The translations under genes and the position numbers were made by a program. A stretch of 64,000 bases of DNA. Origin: Kryptolebias marmoratus (taxonomy: Eukaryota > Chordata > Actinopteri > Cyprinodontiformes > Rivulidae). Location: positions 7,318,430 through 7,382,429 of the forward strand of contig NC_051436.1 in NCBI RefSeq assembly GCF_001649575.2. The letters are read 5' to 3'. Below the pieces are notes generated by a model. It was given only the letters and a program-made list of their open reading frames with translations. It did not search any database and was not told the origin of the DNA. Below, one piece after another: positions 25,003-37,199 of this stretch (position 1 is the first letter of the stretch; each line of letters opens with the position of its first letter).

Positions 25003-25640
25003 TACCTGGGTGTCATTTTTGATTCTGTGATGTCTTTATAAGACAGTTTTGGACTACTCCAGCAGCTTATTTATATGATTAAACACGGAGCTTGATTGTC
25101 TTCATGTTGTTCAGAACTCTGCTGTAAGACCGTAAACCCACCTGAACACATCACACCTGTTCTGGCTTCCCTTCACCGGCTCCCAGTTCATTATAGAATC
25201 CATCTTAAAATTCGAGTTTGAAGGAACAAGCTCCGTCTTACATCTCCGACCTAATTCAGCTCTACACCTCAGGTTCGGGTCATCAGGTCAGAGGTTGTTG
25301 GTGATACCCAGCAGCCATTTTAAATCTCGTGGGGATTGGTCTTTCCGAGCAGTTGCACCTCGACTTTAGAATTTCTATTTACACTCAGCCTAGATTCAAT
25401 TTAGGCATTAAAAAAACCCCATCTAAAGACATTTTATAAGCAGGTTTTTGGTTAGATGTAGGGCTTTTAAGATATTTTGTTGTGTTCTATGTCCTGTTTT
25501 TCTTGTAATTTATTTTATGCTTTTATATATGAATGGTTATATATTTTATAATTATAGAAAGAATTTCCTTTTCTCTTATTGTGAAGCACTTTGTAATATA
25601 TCTATGAAAGCTGCTATATAAACAAATCTTATTTACTTTA
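25003..25640 (+). mobile_element. L2-type LINE, 3' end of ORF2 plus 3' UTR, decayed
   Basis: The first codons read YLGVIFDS, a typical step in the C-terminal part of L2 reverse transcriptases. A stop follows after VMSL. Later pieces in shifted frames read EHITPVL, then a LHRLPV-like step, then APSYISDLIQLY, matching the family's C-terminal order. The tail has GTGAAGCACTTTGTAATATA and AGCTGCTATATAAACAAAT, the usual L2-like 3' end. The rest of ORF2 is missing at the 5' side, consistent with 5' truncation on insertion. It is not functional. Confidence 0.85.
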
Positions 25641-26299
25641 TAGTGTTCATAGAGAAATTTGGTTTGGTTTCAGTGCTGTTCCACAAGGTGGATCACAAAA
25701 AAAAAATCTATAAATAGATTGGTAAAATAAGAATACACAATGAAAAACATGACCCGACAGAAAGATATGATGCACAATTCCCAGGCAGATCTGGTTCAGG
25801 AAATTTCTGTTAGAACATGACTATTTCAGTGTTGTATTTCCAGCCAGATGGGGATTGGGACTTGGGAGTGCTGCCATGGTACCTTTGTAGTGAGTAACAG
25901 TGTTTCTGCAGCCGATGTGGTAAAAGCTTTTCCTCCTTTGTCACTTTTGCTCTCGGTTGAGTCTTGGCATCCCAGTGCTCCGTCCTGTTTTTGCCTGAGA
26001 ACTGGTGACTTTTGCGTCCAGGCTTTTCTTCCCGTGGCCTCGTTGTCAGCCATGCCTTTTGCCCTGGAAGATTTTTTTTTCTTTTGTTTGGTTTCATTTT
26101 GCAGAGATCAATGATGGGGAAAAATATAACACACTGTAGGTGTAAGGAATGTGTACTTTGTTGGAGAAAGGAGAAGAGGTTTGAAAAAAAAACACAAAGT
26201 TTTAGTCACCGTGTCATTAAATAAAGTTAAGCCTGAGAAAAAGAAAAATGTTTAAGACAGACGCAGAGTGCAAGTGAGAGAAGTCTGGCGGCTGAGCGG
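25641..26299. other. Non-coding, nothing recognised
   Basis: Contains overlapping open frames at 25,810-26,220 on both strands, none with support. An A run lies near 25,698-25,706. Confidence 0.45.
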
Positions 26300-26600
26300 T
26301 CATGAAATACAACCCTCCACAGTTACTGCTGCAGTAAAGGCAGATACATAAAATAGAAAGCAGCGACTGGCGTGCTATTTATGGACCAGATTATCAGTGC
26401 ATTAATCAGGCCTGCTGTTTGGCACACGGCGTACCAGTTTTCACAAGTCTGGGCCACCAAAGTCGGGGCGCTGCTTTATAGACTGCATCAAATCGATCCG
26501 CGGTCTGTTCACACTCCAACAACATTCAGATTACTCAGGGATAAACTTCAATACTCTAACAATATTGCTGATTTGGTTTAGTCAGCCATTAATGCACTTT
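26300..26600. promoter_or_regulatory. Candidate conserved non-coding element
   Basis: Balanced, repeat-free and motif-dense, with CGTGCTATTTATGGACC, CAGATTATCAGTGCATTAAT (GATTA and TAAT cores close together), AAATCGATCCGCGG and CAGATTACTCAGGGATAAAC. Frames here are broken or short. The texture suggests an enhancer-like element, which only comparison with other fish and tetrapods could establish. Confidence 0.33.
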
Positions 26601-27615
26601 TTACACTAGAATAATTCCAGCCTAGTGCAATTTATTTATTTTGTAGTTAAAGCAATTATTTCTGTCTGTTGTGATAACGCTGTACTCCAACTATTGAGAC
26701 TCAAAGATCTTGGAACGTGGAGTCAGTTTAAGGGTCCAAAGTGGGACGTAACCTGGAAATAGATATTTTGTCATTTGTAACTCTGAAATGATTATCTTGA
26801 AATTATTTTGTTACTAGTACAGTACTTATCTGGCATTTGGTTTAGTTTACAACTGTGAATATCCTCATTCTTTGGCGTTTTAGCTTTAGATTTCGACTCG
26901 ATGCAGGTCTTTCTTGTTTCATATTCCACACCACAAAGAAGCTTTGGTGGGATCATTTTAGCAAAAACTGCAGGACACAAGGCAAATTATATATGATTTG
27001 GCAGACACTTTGACCCAAACTAACCTGCACTTTTGCAGTATTGCATACTTATTGCACTGACTCATTTGGAGACAGGCTTTCATTTCGGAGTGAGGTAGAA
27101 TTTTTTTTTGATGTAGTTATAAACCTTTGCATACAGCAGTCAAAATACAGCTCTAGCACTCTAAAATGTATGGAAACTAAATTGAGAAGGGTGCCAGATT
27201 GGTTCCGAATGCCTGCGACATCTCTGAGTGAAAATTTGTCGCACACATATGTTGAGCATGTTCAGAATTCAAGTTGCAAGACTGTGAGACTAACGCAAAG
27301 AAAATCGAGAAGCCCACACAAACATTCTGAGCCATTTTGGAGACATCCTGGTGAAAGCCGTTCACCAGCTAGCTGCCTACAGTCTTAGCCCAATGAGATG
27401 GTGGCTTTACCTCTGTGTTGTGAAGTGATGATGTTGGTTTTGTTGGGTCATTTTGAATTTTGACTTGACTTTTTCTGTATGTTTTCTTACAGTTTTTTGT
27501 TTTATTTAAAGAAAGTTGTATTTATTCAATGGGGCCTGTGATCAGTGAGAGTACATTTAACTCTTCTACAAACCAAAACTTTGACGGCGTCACTCTTTGC
27601 CTTTTGTGTCTCCAG
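26601..27615. other. Non-coding, nothing recognised
   Basis: AT-leaning sequence. A 115-codon frame at 27041-27388 is opposed by minus-strand frames over the same bases and lacks splice or promoter context. Confidence 0.45.
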
Positions 27616-27743
27616 TTGGGTGATCTCTCGCAGCTTTAAATATCACACTTTCTTTGAGGACACCAAACCCCCTTCTGATCAAGCCCCAACTGTCAGCGCG
27701 GCATCTGAGCCAGTCAAAAACAAACAAGCCAAGAAAACTTTGG
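27616..27743 (+). CDS. Weak candidate internal exon, product unknown
   Basis: A pyrimidine-rich stretch ending in TTTTGTGTCTCCAG (acceptor AG at 27614-27615) precedes 128 bases, followed by the donor-like GTAAAA at 27744. In the frame that stays open the segment reads from WVISRSFKYH to KNKQAKKTL, hydrophilic and lysine-rich, with one base completing a codon at the left and one left over at the right. The same frame is open beyond both borders (27545-27781), so it gives no independent support. I do not recognise the peptide. This may be a chance acceptor-donor pair in non-coding DNA. Confidence 0.15.
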
Positions 27744-29807
27744 GTAAAATGCTTTGCAATGCCATTGTGACAGTGATGTGAGAATGAATGTGAAGCTGAC
27801 AGACAGACACAAATAAACCAGGAGTTTTGTCAGCTCTAAGATCTCTGCAAGTGACGCGGAGACAAATCTACGAGGACTGATGCAACAAAGAGCGCAGAAG
27901 TATACTTTGCTTTTCAAGATTAAAAATAAAAGCAGAGTTTTTGTGTGAACTCAGAAAAGTCGGACAGTGATTTACCTCTTCACATCAGTGTTCTCAGAGG
28001 CTTGTTGCAAACACTAAGAGGTGCTGGCTAATAAGTTATCCAAATAAAAGGGTTAATGTCCCCCCGCTTAAAAAAAAAAGCTTCATTATGTAGCATTGTT
28101 GAGGCTGTGTCAGTCTCACAGCATTCTTCTCCGAGTCTCTTTCTTCCTTCTTTCAGCTCTCTCCAAGCCTCTACAATATTATCTCTCTGCGAGGCTTGAG
28201 GCTGTATCTCTACTAATTAGAATTTAATGGACCAAAAGTGATTGGTGTACTTCCAGAAATAAAGTGGGCTATTCATATGTAAAACAAACAAACAGTACTT
28301 GGGATAGAAGTATTGTTTGGGTGCGTCTCTCGCCAGAATCACGGCGACACAGAGACTGGGGAAACATGCAGGCTAAGAAGCATATTTAAATGCATTAGGT
28401 CCCCCTCCACCCCTCCACCCCCCTCCTGTTCTTCTCTCACACCTATTAGAAAGCAAACACAGAATCTAAGCAATTGAATGTCTTGTAATTTTTCTTCAGT
28501 GTATATTTAACTTCCTACAATGTTTTCATGGTGTTTTTCTTTTCTCTTGTTTTTTGATATATCTCCTGATTGGGTGTCCTTTCTGTAGATTCTGAGTAAT
28601 CATCATTACAGGATGATAAGAACCGTACCCAGACTGCTCCCTGTAGAATTAAGCGTTGGAGACTTTTCTTCAGGCTACTCAGTGGTCGAATGGTCTCACG
28701 CACTCATTAGCGATCGTCTTCACTCTCGTTTTTTTTTTTTTTCTTCATTTTTTCTCTTTCTTCTTCTTCTCTGGTCTTTTTCTCTGCGGTGTGTCTAATT
28801 TTCTTTGGCTCGGTAACGCCCCCTCACCGCCTTCCTTTCCTCGTTTCTCCCATCGGCGTAACTGATGGCTCTAATTTGTGTACTTTAAAGGGCCAATTCA
28901 TAAAAGGTACTTAGGCTCGATAAGGAAATTGAAATGAATGATGACGGTCTTATCACGGCCCGCTCTCCCCTCTCCTCGTTTGCGCTCATCCTCGGGCAAG
29001 TGAGCGGTTTCATCGCTTTAGAGGAACACCATCACAGCCGGTATGTAAATGCAAACCTGAATGCCTTGACGCTACTGAAGGAAGTCGCTTTAAAGAATCA
29101 ATAATTGCAGACGGACGAAGGGTGGGGAGGCCAACTGTTACAAAAGCGACTTGATAGAGGGAAGGTTGACATACTCCCTTATGTAGAAAATGTGTTGAGA
29201 CTCGAAGGGGGCTGATTTTACACCATGAAGGTAAAAGCCGCATAACGCCACAGTTTGAAAAACTGACTTGCAGAAATTTCTGGATTTGCACTTGGTTTAA
29301 CTCAGTTGTTTACAGGATGCAGCTTGGCCAGGTTTTCATGAGGTTCATCCAAAGGGGACTGAGCTTCTTTATTATCTTTAAGGACGCTTCACTTCTCATC
29401 TCATCTCAAACTGAAAAGTGCAAAATTTCAAGTTTTCAAACCAGAGTGAGGTGCTCCCTTTTTACGAGCTGAACTCGCATGCAAATCCCCCTCCCTCCCT
29501 TCCCTCCCGAGGGGTGGTTTGGGTCCTTGTTGGGCTTGGTCCTTATGCGAGAGAATATGCATTTTCTGTAAACTAAATGCAAAAGGAGTTCTTCACGTTA
29601 AGTTGAATTTGCTGATATGAATAAGTTTTGTTAGTTTAAAAAAACAAGACTAAGTAACTCAAAAAGAACTTATAAGCAATACAACTTATGCACTTAAATT
29701 AAGATTATTTCAATTTTTGTACAGTTAACTGACCAAAGGAGTGAATGTTAACCAGGACAACTGATTTCTGACTCTTTTTTATAGGCAAAGTGTTGGTGTT
29801 GTCGGAA
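27744..29807. other. Non-coding; balanced blocks and homopolymers
   Basis: Includes a T-rich tract at about 28,730-28,750 and a repeat-poor part at 28,800-29,010 with TTTAAAGGGCCAATTCATAA and AATGAATGATGACGG, which could be conserved. C-rich runs lie near 28,400 and 29,490. No exon is apparent. Confidence 0.4.
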
Positions 29808-30180
29808 ACAGACCAATTGATCTGTCAGCCAGTTATTTGGGCCAGTTTTGGACATTTTGAGAAAAACTGTCATTTGTCGTAATTGAGTATATTTAGCCAA
29901 TTAACAGGCAGGTTCATCTGTAGGCATCAAAGTTTTATTAAACCTGACACCACTTCTTTGGGTCAATCAGTGTGTCCCACAACTATGGTGGCCTTATGGG
30001 GAAAATGCCCCTCCCCCTCCCCCACCATGCCCAAATTTCTTCAAATGTTTTTTTTTTTTTTTAATTTGTTTCATTTCCCAAATCTAGCAGATCAAAATGT
30101 ATATAACAAACTGGTAGATCACCCATCAGCTGTACCGATTTCCAAAAATTGAAATTGACCCATATCAGTCAACCTCTAGT
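29808..30180. mobile_element. Repeat family E, near-complete copy
   Basis: The left end reads ACAGACCAATTGATCTGTCA, then GCCAGTTATTTGGGCCAG and GGACATTTTGAG. The right end reads GAAATTGACCCATATCAGTC, then AACCTCTAG. These are drifted forms of a common teleost repeat whose ends read like TAGAGGTTGACCGATATATC in opposite orientations, recalled from memory. Terminal inverted similarity suggests a non-autonomous DNA transposon, but I cannot assign a superfamily. A 14-base T run and a C-rich tract lie inside. Confidence 0.55.
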
Positions 30181-30859
30181 CTTGACACAATTATCCAATC
30201 AGGCTAAATTTATTGTTTTTATAACTTTCCAGATGTTTAAATTCTCTTTTTGTACTTTAACTCACTGTCTGCTTTGTTATAAGAGCCTGAAGGGTCCTGG
30301 TTATTATTCTCCAACAGTTTTTTCTGCGACGTACAGTATTGTCTTCCCTCGAAGCTGAATGCTCCACACTGTCTCTTCCATTTATAAAGAAAATCAATGC
30401 AGTGGTACTGTTTTGAATCTTAATGTCCAATTATTGTGGTGAGTAACTGTTTTCTCTGTGCTTCACAAGTATGCGTCGGTTTCCATTAATACATTTTTGA
30501 GATATGCTAACCAGAGATGATAAATGCTTTGAAATATAAACCTAATTTCTCATCTGCTTTAAATTAGAATTAGATTATTAAAAAAAATCTTATTTAGCCA
30601 TTAGGCAAACATTGCAATGTAAAAAAAATGTAAGAAAACATTAGAGTTGAAGCTAAAGTTTGAAGACCAATCACCAGTTAAAAAAATAAAAATAAAAAAA
30701 TAAAATTGAGTTTTCATTGGATTGGTCTTTTTACCATCCATCCATTGTTAGTCGTGTTTCTGTTCAAACCCTTCTCTTTCTTCTAAAAATTCCTTACTTT
30801 CGCCTAATTTCTCTAGCTTGTGGCCTGAGTGTCTAGGTTTCAGCTCACGTCTTTATAGA
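30181..30859. other. AT-rich non-coding DNA
   Basis: Nothing recognised. There are several A-rich runs near 30,580-30,710. Confidence 0.5.
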
Positions 30860-31625
30860 GCAATGTTTGCTGAGGTGGGATGTTATGGTCGGATGGCCGA
30901 GCGTGGCTCAGCACGGCCCAGCACCCAGTAATCACTGCTATCAGAGGGCTGGCATCAGCGGCGGTGCCCTCTTCGCCCCCAACCGCAGCCCAAACAACAG
31001 TCGGGAGAGCTCTTGACAAATTGGAGCAAGTTAGCCACTCCTCAGTTCACTGCACAGCTCTGAACACTGGTGAAACAACAACAAAATATCAGAGCATATA
31101 AAGAGAGCGAGCGTAGTCAGTTTCTGTCTTTACTTCTTCTCTCTATTGTTCTTGATCTCCCCCGCCCCACCCTGAGCTCCAGCTTTCTTCCTATACCACA
31201 CAGAGTCATCTGAAGAAGTGTTTGTGCTACCGCTCAACTCTCACAGTGCCACGCTCAGAAATCAATCAGGGGTTAAGCTCACACCTTCTAACGAGCGCTT
31301 CTCTGAGCTCTGGGCAGCGTCAGCCGAAGGTACAAACGCAGGAGAAACGCGCGGCGGAGACGAAGAAAGGGAAGACGCCGGAGAAACGAGGGGGCAAGCT
31401 GTCTGATGGAAATGGAAACGAAGAGGGCTCGTTCAGGCAGAACAAACGGAAAGCGAGATGGAGACAAATGGAAAACGAGGAAGGGGGGTATTTGTCAAGG
31501 TGTTGGGCCTCCTGTTTCCTTACCGCAGCTCACAGGTGTGTGGTTCTCACGCCTTTCAGTAAACAGGCACCTGGGCCCAAACGGGGACGTTTTGTCAAAA
31601 TGAACTGGGACAGTATGTCTGCAAG
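30860..31625 (+). promoter_or_regulatory. Weak promoter candidate with TATA-like motif
   Basis: TATAAAG at 31097-31103 is followed 20-30 bases later by GTAGTCAGTTTCTGTC, an initiator-like pyrimidine context. CpG-bearing sequence (GCGGCGGTGCC, AACGCGCGGCGGAGACG) surrounds it from about 30,950 to 31,400, unusual for this window. A 221-codon frame opens at 31222, but it is K/E/R-rich and then runs through an A run and AT-rich DNA, so it is not convincing. A spurious TATA word in a balanced block is equally likely. Confidence 0.18.
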
Positions 31626-31644
31626 AAAAAAAAAAAAAAAAAAA
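31626..31644. repeat. Poly(A), 19 bases
   Basis: Uninterrupted A run inside the 221-codon frame, where it would encode polylysine. Confidence 0.9.
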
Positions 31645-32194
31645 GCCCATTTATCTTGGAAAAAAACATACATCCATTGTTATTGTCTTGCAGATTTAAA
31701 ACATGAATATATCTTGTTCAGCAGCCATTTTGTTTTGGTAAAAAAAACAAACAAAAAAAACCCACCCACCCAACAAAGTGCAAAAGATCTACAATTTGGG
31801 GTTTATTACCTTGTGATTTGTTTTATTGTTGTTTTTCTACACTTCAGACCAGCTGTTCCCAGTGAAACTGGCAATAAATCAAATTAGGTTTTTTCAAGAT
31901 ACAACAATAGCAGCATAAAAAGCAGGCTGTTCGGACTAAAAAATAGGCTTTTCTGGCTTGCAAAAGAGTCTTTGTCGTAAAGTCAGGAGGAAATCCTTGC
32001 AAACGGGCACAAGTCCCGTTCTTTTACCAATATGTGATGGATCTAATCAAGAGTTAAATACAGGGAATGCTTCAGACAGCAAAGCATTGATCTTCAAAAT
32101 GGTGCTCGTTTCTCCCTGTCCTCCTTAATGACGCTTCCTTTGTTTCCTTTTCAGTTTTTTTTTCACCCACAAATTGTCAAAGTTTTTACTTTTT
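31645..32194. other. Non-coding, nothing recognised
   Basis: AT-rich sequence with A-rich runs near 31,740-31,765. The TTTTTTTTCACCCACAAATT segment just before 32195 may be the degraded 3' tail of the next element. Confidence 0.45.
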
Positions 32195-32350
32195 TTCTGC
32201 TCCTCCCTTTAGGGGTCACCACAGGGCGTCCTCCTGTTACACCAACCAGCTCCATCTTCATTCATAAACCTTTTTTCTGCTCTTTCTTGTTTCCATCTGC
32301 CTCTTAGCTCCATATTCTCCATCTGCAAACCTCTACACAGAAGCGCCTCC
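32195..32350 (-). mobile_element. RTE-like LINE fragment, extreme C-terminus
   Basis: On the minus strand one frame reads LQMENMELRGRW, then EKRFMNEDGAGW, then CNRRTPCGDP and a stop. This matches, in order and with internal losses, the end of a LINE ORF widespread in fish, in which NMEL, RRFMD and MIRCGDP are landmarks. The plus strand shows the tell-tale CTCCCTTTAGGGGTCACCAC. The clade name (RTE-like) is from memory and less certain than the LINE call. The fragment is 5'-truncated and not functional. Confidence 0.75.
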
Positions 32351-33747
32351 GTCCAACATGTTTTCAGTGCCAGACCCAAGCTTGGATGATTTGCATCCGG
32401 GATAAAACGTGGATCATCAAGAATAAGATTTCCACAAATACCTAAAGTGAAAACTGTACAAAACTTTGACATCACCATTCGACAACCTTTTTTAAGCACC
32501 AAGATTTGCACTTCAATTCACAAACTCTCTCTTCGTCCTCTTATTGAGCAGCTCAGCTCTGGAACAGACTAATACTGGTGTTGATGGTCTGATATTACAC
32601 CCATCTTCTGGTTTAACTGTTTAATTATGGGCCATGTAGGACTGCTCACCATCCTACAACCGTCAAGTCACCGTCATGCTCTCCAGCTGTAACTGCTGCC
32701 TGGATGGCTCTGTCACCCTGGAAGCGACCCGTCCTATCACCAACGAAATGCATCATGGGATGAAAGTGATTGCTCTGAATTGTAAGTGATTAGAGTTTGT
32801 CTAGACGACTCGGAAAGTGATTGGATTGATTTGATCCCAAGGAGTGTATCGGACACTGGCACTGAACCACTTTAGGTCTCTGTCATTGGGATTTCATGCC
32901 ACTCGTACACTTTTTTTATGGTACTCTGATAATTCAGTTTTTGTTGGCTTTTTATTTTTTCCAGGAAAAAAATCAACATTTTCTTCTTCCGATTCTTTTT
33001 CGACTCCCCCCTCCTCAGTTATTACTGCTATTGATACTGTAGTAGCAGCAGTTTAATAATTCATCTTGTCCCCAAATGAATGTATAAAAATACAAATAAA
33101 GATGTAAAAGTGCAAAATACAAACAAAAGGCAGCAGCAGTTTAAAAATAATCTATCAACAGACAGGGACTGTAGACCAATCCAGTGTTTGTATTATGATA
33201 AATGATGTTGGAATCATTTTTTTTATTGACTAAATTTGGTTTCTCAGTTAAAACATAGTGAGCAGACACTTCCAAAAACATAAAAGATCCCTTTATGCTT
33301 CTTTGTCATTTCAAAGCAGATCCACAGAAGAATACCTAAAGCATTGGAGAACTTCTGTTCTGCTACTTTGAACAATGGTAAGTTTAAAGAGACGTAACAG
33401 GATGCAACTCTGGTTCTATGCATTCATATTTTCTCTACAAGGAAAATTTCAGAATCAACCAATGAAATACACAAAACTCTGGAATATAAGAATTCACGTT
33501 CTACTGTTTTTTTTTGACAAATACAACATTATTCTTTTGAAAAGTTGTAATAATATTCCAATATACATCCTCTGGTGTGTCTTGGTCTTGTAATAAAAAA
33601 GTACCCCCATCACAAGCTTGACAAAATGTAGTGTTAAGTGTAACACTGTGATGTCCGCAAATATACCTTCCTTTTAACTACCTAAGCATGCTCAGGTGTG
33701 GCCAGTGTTGATTACTTAAAAAATGGAAAATAACTGTTCTAAGCAAC
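32351..33747. other. Non-coding, nothing recognised
   Basis: Ordinary AT-leaning DNA. The 33,070-33,150 stretch with repeated AAATACAAA words could be a retroposon tail, but no body is visible. Confidence 0.45.
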
Positions 33748-33795
33748 TAGAGGGTTGATCAGTCGGTCGGCCTCAACTACACATAACCACTCAAG
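33748..33795. repeat. Repeat family E, end fragment
   Basis: TAGAGGGTTGATCAGTCGGT followed by CGGCCTC matches the terminal sequence of family E. Only about 30 to 45 bases are recognisable. Confidence 0.45.
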
Positions 33796-35454
33796 AATAT
33801 TTACTCTTGTGGTGTCATTTCAGCCTGTTGTATTGTGAGTTTGTTTTGTTTTGTTTGTGCACTGTATCGGAGCAAAGCAGTATGACAAAATGTGACTGTG
33901 GCATATGACTTTCAGGGTTTATTTAGGTGAATTTGTTCACAGTTTGAGAACTGTCACACCCCTCCTCCGTGGCACAATGTAAAATAATGTATGTGCAGCA
34001 GCTGGCAAACACTACCATGGAGCGGGCAATAAAGCTGTAGATTTATCATTGAAGTTTTATATATATAACATTGGCCTTGAAAAAGTCTGCAGTGAATGGT
34101 TCTATGACTTATAACAATATTGTTCATCGCTAATAGTCGCACATTTACGGTAGACCTCACTGAGTGTTCTTGACGTGTCCGAATTAATGATTGAACTGTC
34201 TACAAGATTGTGTCTGATGAAGTCTGGATAGAAGAGGAGAGCACTGCCAAGTGGCTCAGATCCAGCAGACGGAAAAAGTCTGCTGTCCCTAAATTGTACT
34301 ACGAGTTGAATTACTTCGAACTGTTGCACTTAACATTAACATGATCTTCTCTTACTTCTGACACCATGTCCAGAAATGAATTAAAATGTGTCTGATGGTC
34401 CTTTTTTAAGGTTAAAATGGATAATTCACTTGATGCCCACACCAGTAGACTCTATTAGACTGCTTTAAGAGCCATTCATCAAAATATAACTCTCTACTTG
34501 CCAGACAAGCGTACAGTAAATCCCATTCTGGTAGCCATGATGCGTTCATTTCCCCGTTTTACTGTTATTCAGGAGACAACGTGACATTCTAATCAGGTTT
34601 CTTGGATGCTTTTTGGACGAGGAATAGATTTGAGAGAAGGAAAAAAAAAACACTAGATATTTTCCATCACTTAGCTCATTTGTCATGTATAAAACAAAAG
34701 CAGCGAAGGGTTTCAAGGACGAGGTTTTAGACTCGTCTGCTCTATTGATTGGTTAACGAGCCCGCATTCAGACCACTTCCATATATTTGAGGGGCGAGCA
34801 TCGCGCAGACACAATGGACCACATTTCCCCTGTTCACAATGCGGGCATGAAGCAGCCAGTTTTTGTGCTGGGGGAAACAGGCCCACAATCAGGCCTTCTG
34901 CCAAGGAGGGGACACTGCCAGAGGTGGGGATGGAGAAAGGAGGAAGTGGTGAAGGGAACAAAGGCGGAGAGGAAGATGGAATTATGTTCTGCACTTCTTC
35001 TGAAGCGAAGACGTGAGGATCGAGGAAAGATGAAGGGAAAAGGGAGGGGATTGAGATGCTAATAAAAGGAACTGAAATGTCACGAGTGAATGGAAAGATT
35101 GTCACTTTGGAAAGTGTGTCAGACTTTTAATAGAAGCACAAAGACTAAAGAATAATGCTGTTCTTGTACTTAGGAATTTCAAATTATATTTTTAAAGCAA
35201 TTCCGTCCCAAAGTACTTTGCAGTTCAGATGAAATTCTTAAGCATCACACGAAACTAATTTTATGGTCTTAGTCATATATTAATAGTTGTACTTTGTATT
35301 GTTCATCAAGCATGAATGTAATTAATACAGTAAATACAGTTTTTAAATGAGCAACTTTATTGTTTGTTTACAGTTCTGGACTTTTTTGTGTGTGAAAATA
35401 TTCCAAACACCACACCCAAATACACTTTAAATGTTAATGAGGGGATAATAAAAA
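33796..35454. other. Non-coding; balanced block at 34.7-35.06 kb
   Basis: From 33,796 to 34,700 nothing is recognised. The 34,700-35,060 block is balanced, then purine-rich, and produces long frames on both strands (34713-35105 minus, 34787-35062 plus) through composition alone. Confidence 0.4.
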
Positions 35455-35815
35455 TGTCATATTTATGTCCTTCAGAAAGTGAAAGTAGCTTAGATGCCAA
35501 AATCTTAAACTTGCACAGTCTGTTGGAGCTTGCAGTATGTGTTGGGGTTGACTCTCAACTACTGCCACATCAATTTTTAGCTCAATATCTGTAAAATTAC
35601 AGAGTTATGGGAATTTTTGGGTTCAATAAAAATCAGTTGGCTGTTGCGGCTATCTTATACTAAGTTGACTTAAGATTTTAATCAGTTGTAGATCAATAAT
35701 TCCTTCATTCTAATGCTTCAGGACATATTTTGCTAACAGATTAACGGACATACAGACAGACAGAAGCAATTATATGTTTGCCTTCCTGTCAAGACAGGGG
35801 GCGATAACATGTTAG
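35455..35815 (-). repeat. Family A, near-full copy
   Basis: Reverse-orientation modules are GTGTTGGGGTTGACTCTCAA, a CTACTGCCACATCAATTTTT step, AGCTCAATATCTGTAAAATT, ACAGAGTTATGGGAATTTTT, TTGCGGCTATCTTA, AATCAGTTGTAGATC, CATATTTTGCTAACAG and the end GGGGGCGATAACATG. The GCGATAAC end agrees with the outer terminus seen at 4065-4380. Confidence 0.8.
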
Positions 35816-37199
35816 AGGTCATACACGTATATAAAACTGATTTACTTTTAAAGTTTAACGCCCATTTTTGTGACTTTACCTGACTAAAATTTTGAATTGC
35901 ATTGCATTTATTTGGAATAGACAATCCTCATTGTGACATTTCTACATTTTCCTGAGAGTCTAAAAGCTACTTCAGTTTTAACCGCTGTAATCTGAAGACA
36001 TTTTGTTCATGCAAATAAGCTTTTCATGCATATCAACATGACAACAAAAGCTCTCAATTTACTGTATGTTCAGTTTGTAAAAGTATCTAAAATCATTCAT
36101 ATTAACGCATTGATGTTAAAACTTAGTTATTTTTTAAATTTAAATATATCTTTATCTTCAAATTGACTGAATGAGTGCACCAGGAAGTTTTCGGCAGAAA
36201 TATTAGATAGGTTGCACAACCCCCCCCNGTCTTCCCCCATCCTGACCTCATCCTACCCCTCCCTGCCTACTGTCCTCTCAAGTCTTTAAAAATACAGTTC
36301 GTCTTGCGCGCTTGCCTTCATTGCTTGTGACACACTCCTGTTCCTATCTCTCACTGCTTAGCTGCACTGTGTCCTCCCTGGGCTTGACTAAACCTTCTGC
36401 CTTTCCGCCTGGCTGTCTGTCTGCTGGCGTGTCCAGGTTTCAGCTTGTCTTACCTGTCTTTATCTGTATGTATCATTGTTCTTTTCTTCCCCGTTGCCTT
36501 TATCAGCCTGTTCCTTTTTATTTTCTCATTCCTGCATGTCTGTTTTATTGTCACTAGATGTCTTGTCTCATCCCTTTGACTGTTCTGATTCTTTCTTTAA
36601 TTTTTTTTTTTATCTTCGAGTGAAGATCCATCAGGATTGTCTTTTGTTTTGATGTGAAGAGTGACAATGTTTTATTAACCTGCACCTCCTCACTAGTGGC
36701 ACATAGGGGTGTTGCCACAAATGCAAGGGTAGGTTTTGTTGGCATCAAATGAAAGGGGATTGACCGCTTAAAGACTTCAATAATATGATTTGTAAAAAAA
36801 AAAAAAAAGCAGAAAACATTGTTCAAATTGTTCTTTGTACTTTGCCTCCAAGCAGCCAGACTTTCATGTGATCCTGTGGTTTAATTAATAGTTCTGTGGG
36901 CTTCTTAGTCTTTCACTTCTGAAAGACCTTTACTTAGCTATTCAACTTCAGAATGTCTTTAAAAAAAGAAAATAATTCAGCAAAAATCTGACACAGAATT
37001 GTTGCTTCATCCTTTGCTTGATCATCTACTGTATGTCAACTTTTTGTTGACACTTTCTCTTTCAAATAACTTTTTAAAGATCACATTGTTGGTTCTAAAA
37101 CCCTATTTTATAAAGTTTGAAGTTTAGGTTTATTTTAGTCTATGCAAAATAACAGTACACTCCAAAAGAGGCAGATGCAATATGCCAGATTTAACCAAC
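35816..37199. other. Non-coding; pyrimidine-rich tract, one ambiguous base
   Basis: Position 36227 is N inside a C run, probably a homopolymer-length uncertainty. From 36,228 to 36,600 the sequence is strongly pyrimidine-rich, with a TCTTTAAAAATACAG step that recalls one edge of a common percomorph repeat, too weak to call. The 81-codon frame there is compositional. A 15-base A run lies at 36,795-36,809. Confidence 0.4.

Noticed and set aside
31222..31887. Longest open frame (221 codons)
   Set aside because: K/E/R-rich from purine-rich DNA, passes through a 19-base A run giving polylysine, then AT-rich sequence. No domain and no splice or poly(A) context.
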